8,022 nucleotides of DNA. Origin: an uncultured Gardnerella sp. GTDB taxonomy: Bacteria > Actinomycetota > Actinomycetes > Actinomycetales > Bifidobacteriaceae. Each line of letters starts with the position of its first letter. Within the stretch, counting starts at the first letter, position 1. Both the position numbers and the translations under genes were made by a program. Below are positions 1 to 6,741 of this stretch, piece by piece. The stretch spans positions 1 through 8,022 of the forward strand of contig CAMXWX010000042.1 of the NCBI GenBank assembly GCA_947252975.1. Reading direction: 5' to 3'. The notes beneath the pieces were generated by a model, which was not told the origin of the DNA, ran no database searches, and saw only the letters and a program-made list of their open reading frames with translations.

Positions 1-1231
1 CTACCTTATTAAACGCTTCTTCAAAGTCGCGAATAATAAGCGTACGAACCTTTTGTGCCGAGCCATACCAAGCGTCGTAGTAGCCAGCGGAAAGTGCGTA
101 AGTGCCAAGAATAATACGACGCTTTACTTCGTCGCCAAAGCCAGCTTCACGAGTTGCAGCCATCATGTTTGCTGCAGTTTGAGGCTTGTCTGCTGGTGGC
201 ATTACGCGCAGACCGTAGCGCATGCCGTCGTAGCGAGCCAAGTTGGAGCTAACTTCGGAAGGCATGATTATGTAGTATGCAGATAGCGAGTAAGGGAAGT
301 GAGGGCAGGAGACTTCTGTTACTTCTGCGCCCATATCTTTAAGCAATTGCACAGCCTCATTAAAGCGTGCTTCAACGCCTGGCTGGAAGCCTTCGCCGCT
401 AAGTTCCTTAACAAGACCAACCTTTACGCCCTTCAAATCGCGGCGAGCACCCTCGCGCGCAGCCTGAGCCATTGGAGGAACAGGAGCTGGAATCGAAGTT
501 GAATCGCGCTTATCGTTGCCGCCAATGATTTCCTGCAAAAGTGCAGAGTCAAGAACGGTACGAGAAACAGGACCAATCTGGTCTAGCGAGCTTGCCATGG
601 CGATTGCGCCAAAACGGCTAACTCCGCCGTAAGTTGGCTTTGCGCCGACTGTACCAGTTAAAGCGCCTGGCTGACGAATGGAACCACCAGTATCTGTACC
701 CAAAGCAATAGGGGCTTCGAATGCAGCAACAGCAGCTGCAGAACCGCCGCCAGAACCGCCAGGAACGCGCTCGGTATCCCAAGGATTGCAAGTAGTTTGA
801 TAAGCAGAATGCTCTGTAGAAGAACCTTGAGCAAATTCATCTAGGTTAGTCTTGCCAAGAATTGGCATGCCAGCTGCCTTGAGTTTTTCAATAACAGTAG
901 CATCGTAAGGTGGAATCCAGCCTTCGAGAATCTTAGATGCTGCAGTAGTAGGAATGCCCTTAGTAACAATCATGTCTTTAATGGCAATTGGAACGCCTGC
1001 AAGCTCAGGTAAGCCTTCGGCTTCGCCATTAGCATTCTTTTTATCAAAAGCATCTGCTTGCTCAAGTGCAATATCTGCAGAAACATGCAAGAATGCTTTG
1101 ATTTCTGGTTCGGCTGCTTCGATTACTGCCAAGTGAGCTTCAACAAGCTCGCGGCTAGAAACTTCTTTAGCTTTTACAGCTTTTGCCATATCGGCAGCAG
1201 AAAGCTTTACTAAATCTTGAGTATTAGTCAT
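1..1231 (-). CDS. gatA: Glu-tRNA(Gln)/Asp-tRNA(Asn) amidotransferase subunit A, partial (3' end outside window)
   Basis: GatA is the glutaminase subunit of the cytoplasmic GatCAB complex. It releases ammonia from glutamine so that GatB can convert misacylated Glu-tRNA(Gln) or Asp-tRNA(Asn) to the correct amide form. The 410 complete codons in the window show the amidase-signature fold: IAIKD with Lys85, the Gly/Ser-rich stretch around Ser160 ([11 protein letters not shown]), and [11 protein letters not shown] with Ser184. The spacings 75 and 24 match the Lys/cis-Ser/Ser triad of the family. The start is the ATG at 1231-1229, preceded by a strong GGAGG (1243-1239) seven bases upstream, inside the end of gatC. 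Only two bases separate the gatC stop from this ATG, so translation is probably coupled. Family members are about 500 residues long, so roughly 100 C-terminal residues lie beyond position 1. gatB is commonly next but cannot be seen here. Confidence 0.97.
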   Translation of the reverse strand, partial: MTNTQDLVKLSAADMAKAVKAKEVSSRELVEAHLAVIEAAEPEIKAFLHVSADIALEQADAFDKKNANGEAEGLPELAGVPIAIKDMIVTKGIPTTAASKILEGWIPPYDATVIEKLKAAGMPILGKTNLDEFAQGSSTEHSAYQTTCNPWDTERVPGGSGGGSAAAVAAFEAPIALGTDTGGSIRQPGALTGTVGAKPTYGGVSRFGAIAMASSLDQIGPVSRTVLDSALLQEIIGGNDKRDSTSIPAPVPPMAQAAREGARRDLKGVKVGLVKELSGEGFQPGVEARFNEAVQLLKDMGAEVTEVSCPHFPYSLSAYYIIMPSEVSSNLARYDGMRYGLRVMPPADKPQTAANMMAATREAGFGDEVKRRIILGTYALSAGYYDAWYGSAQKVRTLIIRDFEEAFNKV

Positions 1232-1233
1232 GT

Positions 1234-1530
1234 TTATTCCTCCCCCAAAATTCGAGGTGCTACAAACATGCCAGACTCGCTTCTAGGAGCACCAGAAAGC
1301 GCTTCTTCTTGAGTCAATGGCGTAGCTGGCTCGTCTGGGCGCAAATACGCTTCAAGAGGTACTGGATTTGCAGTAGGTGGCACATCTTCGCCAGCAACTT
1401 CCTGCACTTTGTTAATAGATTCTGCAATGACGTTTAATTCGCCTTGCAAGCGACTGATTTCTTCGTCGCTAAGCGCAATCTGGGATAGAACGCCCAGATG
1501 CTCAATTTCTTCGCGTGTGAATGTTGGCAT
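1234..1530 (-). CDS. gatC: Glu-tRNA(Gln)/Asp-tRNA(Asn) amidotransferase subunit C
   Basis: GatC is the small subunit that wraps around GatA and GatB and stabilises the amidotransferase. The 98-residue product starts [13 protein letters not shown] and continues with [21 protein letters not shown], the typical GatC helical N-terminus. It ends with the usual Pro-rich segment ([10 protein letters not shown]), then LTQEEAL, and the conserved tail [11 protein letters not shown] chose the ATG at 1530-1528 because the usual length of about 95-100 residues begins there. A GAGG (1537-1534) precedes it with a rather short two-base spacer. An upstream in-frame TTG at 1581 would add 17 residues unlike GatC and would lie upstream of the predicted transcription start. 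It is the first gene of the gatCA operon. Confidence 0.95.
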   Translation of the reverse strand: MPTFTREEIEHLGVLSQIALSDEEISRLQGELNVIAESINKVQEVAGEDVPPTANPVPLEAYLRPDEPATPLTQEEALSGAPRSESGMFVAPRILGEE

Positions 1531-1561
1531 AACCTCAACTATATGTGTGATGCGTGACCTT

Positions 1562-1590
1562 CTTATAGAAGAAAAAAGCAATATTGATAA
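1562..1590 (-). promoter_or_regulatory. Candidate sigma-70-type promoter of gatCA
   Basis: Read on the minus strand, TTATCA (1590-1585) and TATAAG (1567-1562) are separated by exactly 17 bases. They match TTGACA at 4 of 6 positions and TATAAT at 5 of 6. Transcription would start near 1555, giving a leader of about 25 bases before the gatC ATG. The placement fits, but the call rests only on consensus matching in AT-rich DNA. Confidence 0.45.
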
Positions 1591-1617
1591 AAGATTTACA
1601 CACGTTACTGTAGAAAT

Positions 1618-1668
1618 ATTTTCCCAATTTTAGAACATGATTGTCGATCCATATTTTCTAGGGAAAAT
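1618..1668. repeat. 8-bp perfect inverted repeat (ATTTTCCC/GGGAAAAT)
   Basis: ATTTTCCC (1618-1625) is matched by GGGAAAAT (1661-1668). TAGAA (1631-1635) and TTCTA (1656-1660) can extend the stem after a five-base bulge. It lies upstream of the candidate gatC promoter, and its role, if any, is unknown. The C/G triplets make it less likely to be an AT-rich coincidence, but there is no further support. Confidence 0.3.
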
Positions 1669-1820
1669 TATGTGTAATATTAAAAAAATTTTATTAGTGA
1701 GACAATAAGCGAAATAACAATTATTATCACATACAGTTTTCATAAAATTAACGAGTATAAAATAGTGAAGACGAGGGTCTATGCATGTCAACACGCCATG
1801 AAATGGAAATAATTCAATAA

Positions 1821-1846
1821 AAGAATGTTGGCATTCCAACCTTCTT
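1821..1846. repeat. Imperfect palindrome upstream of vly, possible operator
   Basis: AAGAA-T-GTTGG, loop CATT, CCAAC-C-TTCTT forms a symmetric 26-base palindrome with two 5-bp arms on each side and a single T/C mismatch (pairing centre between 1833 and 1834). No run of T follows on either strand, so it is not an obvious terminator. It lies about 180 bases before the vly start. The symmetry suits a dimeric regulator or an RNA hairpin, but no regulator is identified. Confidence 0.35.
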
Positions 1847-1853
1847 CATACGT

Positions 1854-1867
1854 TTATTTGCAGAATA
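1854..1867 (+). repeat. 14-bp direct repeat flanking vly, left copy
   Basis: TTATTTGCAGAATA here is identical to positions 3714-3727 downstream of vly. The bases on either side differ between the copies, so the identity ends at 14. The core TGCAG is flanked by short complementary arms (TATT/AATA). Confidence 0.6.
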
Positions 1868-1925
1868 AAAAAATTTGTTTTATTTCACTATCCCAGAAAT
1901 AAAAAAGCATGTAATAATTAAATGC

Positions 1926-1993
1926 TATGAGATATTAAGCTAATGCAGCGAAGCATTCCATGCATAGAAGCAAATAAGTTACGGTATCTCATA
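1926..1993 (+). promoter_or_regulatory. Inverted-repeat leader structure immediately upstream of vly
   Basis: TATGAGATA (1926-1934) is the exact reverse complement of TATCTCATA (1985-1993). Two G-U pairs could extend the stem inward. The enclosed 50 bases contain a second hairpin, AATGC (1942-1946) with GCATT (1953-1957) around a six-base loop, and a palindromic ATGCAT. If transcription begins upstream, this would be a structured 5' untranslated region ending 25 bases before the RBS. If it begins later, it could be a DNA-level operator. Neither possibility can be decided from sequence. Confidence 0.4.
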
Positions 1994-2017
1994 AAAAATA
2001 ACATAAAATATAAAATT

Positions 2018-2023
2018 GAAGGA
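2018..2023 (+). promoter_or_regulatory. Ribosome binding site of vly
   Basis: GAAGGA lies five bases before the ATG at 2029 and fixes that start. The preceding sequence is almost pure A/T, so the site should be unstructured. Confidence 0.75.
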
Positions 2024-2028
2024 CACAT

Positions 2029-3579
2029 ATGAATAACACAAAGTTCTACCGTAATGCAGCAATGTTGCTCCTCGCGGGCGCAACTATTATTCCACAATGC
2101 TTAGCAGCACCAGCAATGGCCGCTCCTGCAGCTAAGGATTCTGAGCCAACCGCATCTTGCGCAGCCAAGAAGGACTCGTTGAATAATTATTTGTGGGATT
2201 TGCAATACGATAAAACAAACATTCTCGCCCGTCATGGCGAAACCATTGACAACAAATTCTCTAGCGATAGCTTCAACAAGGGCGATGAATTCGTTGTTGT
2301 TGAGCATCAGAAGAAGAACATCACAAATACAACTTCAAACTTGTCGGTTACTTCCGCCAACGATGATCGCGTATACCCAGGTGCTCTTTTCCGCGCTGAC
2401 CAGAATTTGATGGACAATATGCCAAGCCTGATTTCCGCAAACCGCGCTCCAATCACGTTGAGCGTTGATTTGCCAGGCTTCCACGGCGGCGAAAGTGCTG
2501 TAACTGTTCAGCGCCCAACCAAGAGCTCTGTAACTTCCGCAGTGAACGGCTTAGTTTCCAAGTGGAATGCACAGTACGCTGCAAGCCATCATGTTGCAGC
2601 TCGCATGCAGTACGATTCTGCAAGCGCACAAAGCATGAACCAGCTCAAGGCAAAGTTTGGTGCTGATTTCGCCAAGATTGGCGTTCCGCTGAAGATTGAT
2701 TTCGACGCTGTGCACAAGGGCGAAAAGCAGACTCAAATTGTGAACTTCAAGCAGACCTACTACACCGTAAGTGTTGATGCTCCAGATAGCCCAGCTGACT
2801 TCTTCGCACCATGCACTACGCCAGAAAGCTTGAAGAGCCGCGGAGTAGACAGCAAGCGTCCGCCAGTATATGTGTCCAACGTAGCTTACGGCCGTTCAAT
2901 GTACGTAAAGTTCGACACCCGCAGCAAGAGCACCGATTTCCAGGCTGCTGTTGAAGCTGCAATCAAGGGTGTTGAAATCAAGCCAAATACCGAGTTCCAC
3001 CGCATTTTGCAGAACACTTCTGTAACTGCTGTAATTCTCGGCGGCAGCGCAAACGGTGCAGCCAAGGTTATTACCGGCAACGTCGACACGTTGAAGGCTT
3101 TGATTCAAGAAGGCGCAAATTTGAGCACCTCCAGCCCAGCAGTTCCAATTGCTTACACCACTTCCTTCGTCAAGGATAACGAAGTAGCAACTTTGCAAAC
3201 CAATAGCGATTACGTTGAAACCAAGGTTTCTTCCTACCGCGACGGCTACTTGACTTTGGATCACCGTGGAGCTTACGTAGCTCGCTACTACATCTACTGG
3301 GATGAGTACGGCACCGAAATTGACGGCACTCCTTACGTGCGTTCTCGCGCTTGGGAAGGCAATGGCAAGTATCGTACAGCTCACTTCAACACCACTATTC
3401 AGTTCAAAGGAAATGTACACAATCTACGAATCAAGCTGGTTGAAAAGACTGGCTTAGTTTGGGAACCATGGCGTACAGTATATGACCGTTCCGATTTGCC
3501 ACTGGTTCGCCAGCGCACAATCAAGAACTGGGGCACCACCTTGTGGCCACGAGTTGCTGAAACTGTGAAGAACGACTGA
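2029..3579 (+). CDS. vly: Vaginolysin, cholesterol-dependent cytolysin
   Basis: This is a secreted pore-forming toxin that oligomerises on cholesterol-containing host membranes and lyses human cells. It is 516 residues long. The N-terminal signal (K5/R8, then a hydrophobic stretch at about 10-27) probably ends near AMA-A at 31/32. Cys24 does not sit in a proper lipobox. Domain 1-3 hallmarks include PPVYVSNVAYGR and the segments that convert to membrane hairpins. Domain 4 carries the undecapeptide EKTGLVWEPWR at 472-482. It starts EK rather than the canonical EC, so it has no thiol in this loop, and P480 takes the position of the usual second Trp. The Thr504-Leu505 pair is the family's cholesterol-recognition motif. 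Tyr421-x-Tyr423-x14-Arg438-Ser439 is the CD59-binding motif known from intermedilysin-type members. Transcription is monocistronic by layout: divergent from gatC, with a strong terminator downstream. Confidence 0.98.
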   Translation: MNNTKFYRNAAMLLLAGATIIPQCLAAPAMAAPAAKDSEPTASCAAKKDSLNNYLWDLQYDKTNILARHGETIDNKFSSDSFNKGDEFVVVEHQKKNITNTTSNLSVTSANDDRVYPGALFRADQNLMDNMPSLISANRAPITLSVDLPGFHGGESAVTVQRPTKSSVTSAVNGLVSKWNAQYAASHHVAARMQYDSASAQSMNQLKAKFGADFAKIGVPLKIDFDAVHKGEKQTQIVNFKQTYYTVSVDAPDSPADFFAPCTTPESLKSRGVDSKRPPVYVSNVAYGRSMYVKFDTRSKSTDFQAAVEAAIKGVEIKPNTEFHRILQNTSVTAVILGGSANGAAKVITGNVDTLKALIQEGANLSTSSPAVPIAYTTSFVKDNEVATLQTNSDYVETKVSSYRDGYLTLDHRGAYVARYYIYWDEYGTEIDGTPYVRSRAWEGNGKYRTAHFNTTIQFKGNVHNLRIKLVEKTGLVWEPWRTVYDRSDLPLVRQRTIKNWGTTLWPRVAETVKND

Positions 3580-3655
3580 TACTTATCACAATTTCAAAAA
3601 ATAACTTAATAAAGATAATTTAATAAATAATAAATTAAATATAAGTGAATACAAT

Positions 3656-3705
3656 TAAGGGCTTTATCTTGTAGTCAGTTACGAGATAAAGCCCTTATTA
3701 TTTTT
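3656..3705 (+). terminator. Strong intrinsic terminator of vly, possibly bidirectional
   Basis: The 18-bp stem pairs 3656-3673 with 3680-3697 (one T-G pair at 3670/3683), around the loop GTCAGT, and is followed by ATTATTTTT. The arm AAGGGCTTTATCT is perfectly complementary to AGATAAAGCCCTT. The T run favours termination of vly. Read from the other strand the stem is followed by TTAATTG, a poorer tail, but it still lies just downstream of the convergent permease gene and may stop that transcript too. Confidence 0.92.
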
Positions 3706-3707
3706 GC

Positions 3708-3731
3708 AAAATATTATTTGCAGAATATTTT
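3708..3731 (-). repeat. AT-only hairpin downstream of the ABC permease
   Basis: AAAATATT (3708-3715) pairs with AATATTTT (3724-3731) around ATTTGCAG, seven bases after the permease stop on the minus strand. With only A-T pairs it would be a weak terminator by itself. The stronger hairpin at 3656-3697 is next in line. It overlaps the right copy of the 14-bp direct repeat. Confidence 0.35.
3714..3727 (+). repeat. 14-bp direct repeat flanking vly, right copy
   Basis: TTATTTGCAGAATA is identical and in the same orientation to 1854-1867. The two copies enclose about 1.85 kb holding the proximal vly upstream region, vly itself and its terminator. Confidence 0.6.
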
Positions 3732-3737
3732 AATATT

Positions 3738-4727
3738 TTAGATATCGCGATGCTTTTCCACAACGTGGCCAATTGCATACATGATTACGCCCCAAGCGAG
3801 AACCACCAAGCCTGATTGCCACCATGTGAAAATATATGCGTTTGGTGGAAGCTGTGCACCCGAATTAGGGGAGCCGCCCAAGAATTTATCCACTGCTGTG
3901 GCTGGCAAAAGCTGTATAAGTATTGAATTCCACTTCGCGAAATTGCTTGCAAACATAATAATGCTAAGAACACTAGGCAAAATCATCACGGCTCCAATAA
4001 CGCACATAATTCCGCCAGCAGTTGACTTGCAAATCATGCCAAAGCCGTACGCCATTGCTGCTACAACAACCATAATTGCAGGAGAGCCAAGGAACAGCGT
4101 AAGAGGCAATTTCCACGCGTTACTTCCAGATAATCCAGAAGTGCTGTCTCCTATAAAAGCTAATTCTGCAGCGCCTAGCGAAACTGCCATTGCAATAAGT
4201 TGCACTACAAAAACGTAGATTACAACTGCAACAAATTTAGCAGTAAAGAACATGCCCCTTCTAGGTACAGCTGTAAGAGAAGCCTGAATCGAAGTTGTAG
4301 AATGCTCAGCGGTTACAGCAAGCACTGCAAAAATCGCTAGAACAATCAAAGATACAGAAGCAAAACTAATAACTAAGTGGAAAATGCTATCTTGAGATGC
4401 AATAAGGCTACTTTTATTGCTCGGCCCAACAGTAATTGCAGCGCTTGATTTGCCTTGATTTGCTCCATTCTTAATGTCAACTTTAGACATTGCTTTTTGC
4501 ACAATCGCTATAATAAAGCTAAAGATTACTGGCAAAACAATTGTTAATGCCATGCACCACCATGTTGACGCAAGCCCGCGCAACTTAACAATCTCGGATT
4601 TAAGCGTGTGCATAAATGTTAGGCGCAAGTGTTGAGCGTTCATGCTGCGGCCTGTTTTGTACGCGTTGGATTGGTGTGCGTTGAACTCAGAAGATTGCAC
4701 TTGTTGATTTGCTACTTGCTCACTCAT
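3738..4727 (-). CDS. ABC-2 type transporter permease
   Basis: This is the membrane subunit of an ABC export system, 329 residues. I see six hydrophobic segments at about 54-78, 116-139, 162-191, 207-233, 238-260 and 297-321. The cytoplasmic N-terminus of about 50 residues is polar and rich in Gln/Asn/Ser. After the second segment comes EHSTTSIQASLTAVPRRG (141-158), the conserved cytoplasmic loop of ABC-2 permeases (acidic residue, then a TL/LT..P.R motif) that couples to the ATPase. The start ATG overlaps the ATPase stop as ATGA (4727-4724), and GGGAG stands six bases before it, so the two genes are co-translated. The substrate is unknown. Proteins of this type (BcrB-like) often export lipids, antibiotics or bacteriocins, but nothing in the sequence decides this. 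Confidence 0.9.
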   Translation of the reverse strand: MSEQVANQQVQSSEFNAHQSNAYKTGRSMNAQHLRLTFMHTLKSEIVKLRGLASTWWCMALTIVLPVIFSFIIAIVQKAMSKVDIKNGANQGKSSAAITVGPSNKSSLIASQDSIFHLVISFASVSLIVLAIFAVLAVTAEHSTTSIQASLTAVPRRGMFFTAKFVAVVIYVFVVQLIAMAVSLGAAELAFIGDSTSGLSGSNAWKLPLTLFLGSPAIMVVVAAMAYGFGMICKSTAGGIMCVIGAVMILPSVLSIIMFASNFAKWNSILIQLLPATAVDKFLGGSPNSGAQLPPNAYIFTWWQSGLVVLAWGVIMYAIGHVVEKHRDI

Positions 4728-5743
4728 TTTGCACTCCCATCATTATTAGATTGCTCTACGTTTTGCTCACTCGGCTTTTGTTCACTCGGCTTCGAGCCGC
4801 TGCTAGGAACAGCCTTCGTTACATACTGCTCTTGACCGTGTGTAAGAGCCAAATATGCTTCCTCAAGTGACGCGTGCTCGTAATTAAGCTGATATACCAA
4901 AATTTGATTATCCGCAATTTCTCGCGCAATCTGACTTAGTTCGCAATCTGTTATTCTAAAAAGTTCGCCTTCTTGAACGTCTTGAGGTGTGCGATTATCT
5001 GGCAAAATCTTGCACTCAGGATGATTTTGAGCAAGCACTTGCTTTAGCTTTTCGCCTTCTGGAGTTACAAGTCGCACAGCGTGCTGCGAATGTGCATCAA
5101 CAAAATCCTGAACCGTTGTGCGCTTCAAAATCTCGCCATGCGCAATAATCACAAGGTTATCTGCAGTAAGCGCAACTTCGCTCATTAAGTGCGAGCTAAG
5201 TAGTATTGCACGGCCTTCGCTTGCGTAATACTTGCATAATTCACGAACCCACTTAACACCTTCTGGATCTAAGCCGTTAATTGGCTCGTCCAAAATAAGA
5301 TTGTGCGGATCTGCTAAAAGAGCCGCCGCAATGGAAAGACGCTGGCTCATACCAAGCGAGAAAGATCCTGCTTTGCGGGTTTTAACACTTGATAATCCAG
5401 TAATATCAATCACTTCGTCAACGCGCTTTTTTGATATTCCATGAGTTAAAGCCAATGAATACAGGTGATTGTAAGCCGTACGGCCCCTGTGAGCAGACTT
5501 TGCGTCAAGAACTGCTCCAACTTCCGTCATTGGAGAGGCAATTTTTGCGTAAGGTTTGCCGTCAATAAGAGAAGTGCCACTATTGGCATGAATAAGATTT
5601 AACGCACAACGCATGGTGGTAGATTTACCAGCGCCGTTAGGGCCCAAAAAGCCAGTGACTTTACCGTCTTCGGCAATAAAAGAAACGTCGTTAAGCGCTG
5701 TTTTTTCGCCAAAACGTTTTGTAATATGTTGAAATTCTAACAT
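4724..5743 (-). CDS. ABC transporter ATP-binding protein (BcrA/NatA-like)
   Basis: This is the cytoplasmic ATPase partner of the permease encoded directly after it, 339 residues. Walker A is GPNGAGKST (34-42), the signature is the variant FSLGMSQRL (128-136) in place of LSGGQ, Walker B is LILDE (149-153) followed by PINGLDP, and the switch His is H185 in LLSSH. This LGMSQ form is common in ATPases paired with ABC-2 permeases for peptide or antibiotic export. The Q-loop region reads VGAVLDAKSAHRG with no Gln. The last 30 residues are a polar tail with a duplicated KPSEQ, probably a linker. The start ATG lacks a clear Shine-Dalgarno sequence, but MLEFQHITKRFGEKTAL is a normal beginning for the family. 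The family assignment is sure; the transported substrate is not. Confidence 0.93.
   Translation of the reverse strand: MLEFQHITKRFGEKTALNDVSFIAEDGKVTGFLGPNGAGKSTTMRCALNLIHANSGTSLIDGKPYAKIASPMTEVGAVLDAKSAHRGRTAYNHLYSLALTHGISKKRVDEVIDITGLSSVKTRKAGSFSLGMSQRLSIAAALLADPHNLILDEPINGLDPEGVKWVRELCKYYASEGRAILLSSHLMSEVALTADNLVIIAHGEILKRTTVQDFVDAHSQHAVRLVTPEGEKLKQVLAQNHPECKILPDNRTPQDVQEGELFRITDCELSQIAREIADNQILVYQLNYEHASLEEAYLALTHGQEQYVTKAVPSSGSKPSEQKPSEQNVEQSNNDGSAK
4761..4790 (-). repeat. 15-bp tandem duplication in the ATPase gene
   Basis: Two adjacent 15-bp units (4761-4775 and 4776-4790) differ at one base and encode the doubled KPSEQ in the hydrophilic C-terminal tail. The unit is a multiple of three, so copy-number change would keep the frame and only lengthen or shorten the tail. 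Confidence 0.75.
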
Positions 5744-5864
5744 AAATTAACAATATCACAAATAAAAAAAAATACACCTAAAATGTAAGTGTTTATGAGT
5801 ACATGCTATTGCATTTTTATTAATATTTTTGTTGAGATCTTGCTGTTGAAATTTTAATTAAGAT
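5744..5864 (-). promoter_or_regulatory. AT-rich gap before the ABC operon with a 9-base A/T run
   Basis: This 121-base gap separates the methyltransferase stop from the ABC ATPase start. It is the likely promoter region of the ABC pair. On the minus strand, TATTGT lies 12 to 7 bases before the ATPase ATG, where a -10 element of a leaderless transcript would be, and no Shine-Dalgarno is present. No good -35 is seen. A run of nine T (minus strand, 5772-5764) falls just upstream. No strong terminator hairpin for the methyltransferase gene is visible. Confidence 0.3.
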
Positions 5865-6671
5865 TCAGCAATTTGGTGCTGCATGTTGCGCAATCCACGC
5901 GTGCATGGAAACAGCTGCGGCTGCTCCTGCGTTTAGTGAACGAACAGAGCCAAATTGCGAAATGTAAACAACGTCATCCGCCATTTCTAGCGCTTTTTTA
6001 GAAAGGCCTGGACCTTCCGCGCCAAAAAGCATAAGGCAACGTTTAGGGAACTTGTAGTTTTCCATAGCAACTGCGCCTGGAATAATATCGAGCGCTATAA
6101 CGCGCGCGTTTTTAGCGTCTTGTTCCTTGATATTTGCGATTTTTTCGGCTTCTTTATTGCCATCTGCTTGTGCTCTAAGCAAAAGTTGATGCGCTTCTTC
6201 TGCTTCTTTAAGCATATCTTCGCGCCAATTAGTCACTAGAGTTTCAATCGTAGGGCAACACTCAACGTATTGGTATAGCTCAGTCATTAACGAGCCTTTG
6301 CGATTCCATTTATGAGGCCCTACAATATACACTTTTTTCGCAGTAAACGCGTTTGCAGTGCGAACCATAGAGCCTATGTTGAAATCGTGAGTCCAATTTT
6401 CTACAGCTACTTCAAACTCGTGACGGCCTTTAGAATCGAGATCCGCTTTTATAGCTTCTACTTTCCAGTATCGGTAGCGGTCTAGTACGTTACGCTGGTC
6501 GCCTTCGTCTAGTAATTCAGCGCTAAACCGCGCATCGTAATTTGGCGATTCTGGATTATCTGGACGAGGCTCACCGGTATGTTCTTCTTCCCATGGGCCA
6601 ACTCCTATAGGTCGAAATTCTGGCTCATCGGAAGCTTTTGCAGCCAAAGTAATTGGATTCGGTTCGTGCAT
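5865..6671 (-). CDS. TrmH/SpoU-family RNA 2'-O-methyltransferase
   Basis: This is a SAM-dependent ribose methyltransferase of the SPOUT class acting on tRNA or rRNA, 268 residues. The three family motifs are present. Motif 1 includes NIGSMVRTA (98-106) with Asn98 and Arg104, followed by VYIVG. Motif 2 is LFGAEGPGLS (215-224). Motif 3 includes SVRSLNAGAAAAVSMHAW (242-259). Together they form the trefoil-knot cofactor site. The N-terminal 85 residues are polar and not diagnostic, and a charged helical stretch (about 150-187) is inserted before motif 2. The ATG at 6671-6669 is the only plausible start; a GGAG lies 12 bases upstream, a long spacing. It follows the phosphoribosyltransferase-like gene by 57 bases. 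The exact RNA target cannot be inferred. Confidence 0.9.
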   Translation of the reverse strand: MHEPNPITLAAKASDEPEFRPIGVGPWEEEHTGEPRPDNPESPNYDARFSAELLDEGDQRNVLDRYRYWKVEAIKADLDSKGRHEFEVAVENWTHDFNIGSMVRTANAFTAKKVYIVGPHKWNRKGSLMTELYQYVECCPTIETLVTNWREDMLKEAEEAHQLLLRAQADGNKEAEKIANIKEQDAKNARVIALDIIPGAVAMENYKFPKRCLMLFGAEGPGLSKKALEMADDVVYISQFGSVRSLNAGAAAAVSMHAWIAQHAAPNC

Positions 6672-6691
6672 GTGTGAGTTTTGCTCCGTTT

Positions 6692-6710
6692 AATACTTTT
6701 GCTTAGTATT
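6692..6710 (-). repeat. Small hairpin just before the methyltransferase RBS
   Basis: AATACT (6692-6697) pairs with AGTATT (6705-6710) around a seven-base loop. On the transcript it would end five bases before the GGAG used by the downstream gene. It has no T run and so is probably not a terminator. It might influence translation or be an RNA-processing site. Confidence 0.3.
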
Positions 6711-6741
6711 GGCAGCTAGTATTTGCAGCTAGTCTTGGCAG
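6703..6741 (-). repeat. Three 13-bp tandem repeats across the end of the Cys-repeat gene
   Basis: On the minus strand the units are CTGCCAAGACTAG (6741-6729), CTGCAAATACTAG (6728-6716) and CTGCCAATACTAA (6715-6703), differing at one to three positions. The first unit holds the last residues and the TAG stop of the preceding gene. The other two are non-coding. The origin is probably replication slippage; no function is evident. Confidence 0.8.

Larger units (their letters stand above)
1531..2028. other. AT-rich intergenic region between divergent gatC and vly, no gene seen
   Basis: About 500 bases separate the starts of gatC (minus) and vly (plus). I see no reading frame with a convincing ribosome binding site or family resemblance, and no tRNA or other recognisable RNA gene. 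The stretch holds the candidate gatC promoter, three inverted repeats (1618-1668, 1821-1846, 1926-1993) and one copy of a 14-bp direct repeat that recurs after vly. No vly promoter stands out. TTGGCA at 1829-1834 with TACGTT at 1850-1855 has only a 15-base spacer. TATAAA near 1767 has a poor -35. The region is long enough for a long leader or binding sites for regulators of the toxin gene. Confidence 0.7.

Noticed and set aside
1234..1581. A longer GatC starting at the TTG at 1581
   Set aside because: The 17 extra residues do not resemble GatC, and the start lies upstream of the predicted transcription start; the ATG at 1530 gives the normal family length.
1630..1839. A small minus-strand open frame in the gatC-vly spacer
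   Set aside because: It starts with TTG without an RBS, and its hydrophobic, Phe/Ile-rich composition is what random AT-rich DNA yields.
2098..2100. Vaginolysin as a lipoprotein through Cys24
   Set aside because: The residues before it are IPQ, which do not fit a lipobox, and a standard AxA signal peptidase site follows.
2896..3420. A 174-residue open frame antisense to vly
   Set aside because: It lies wholly within the certain vly coding sequence, has no RBS and shows no family motif. It is a by-product of vly codon use.
3781..4218. A plus-strand 145-residue open frame
   Set aside because: It is opposite the ABC permease, which has six membrane segments and an overlapping partner gene; no RBS or known motif.
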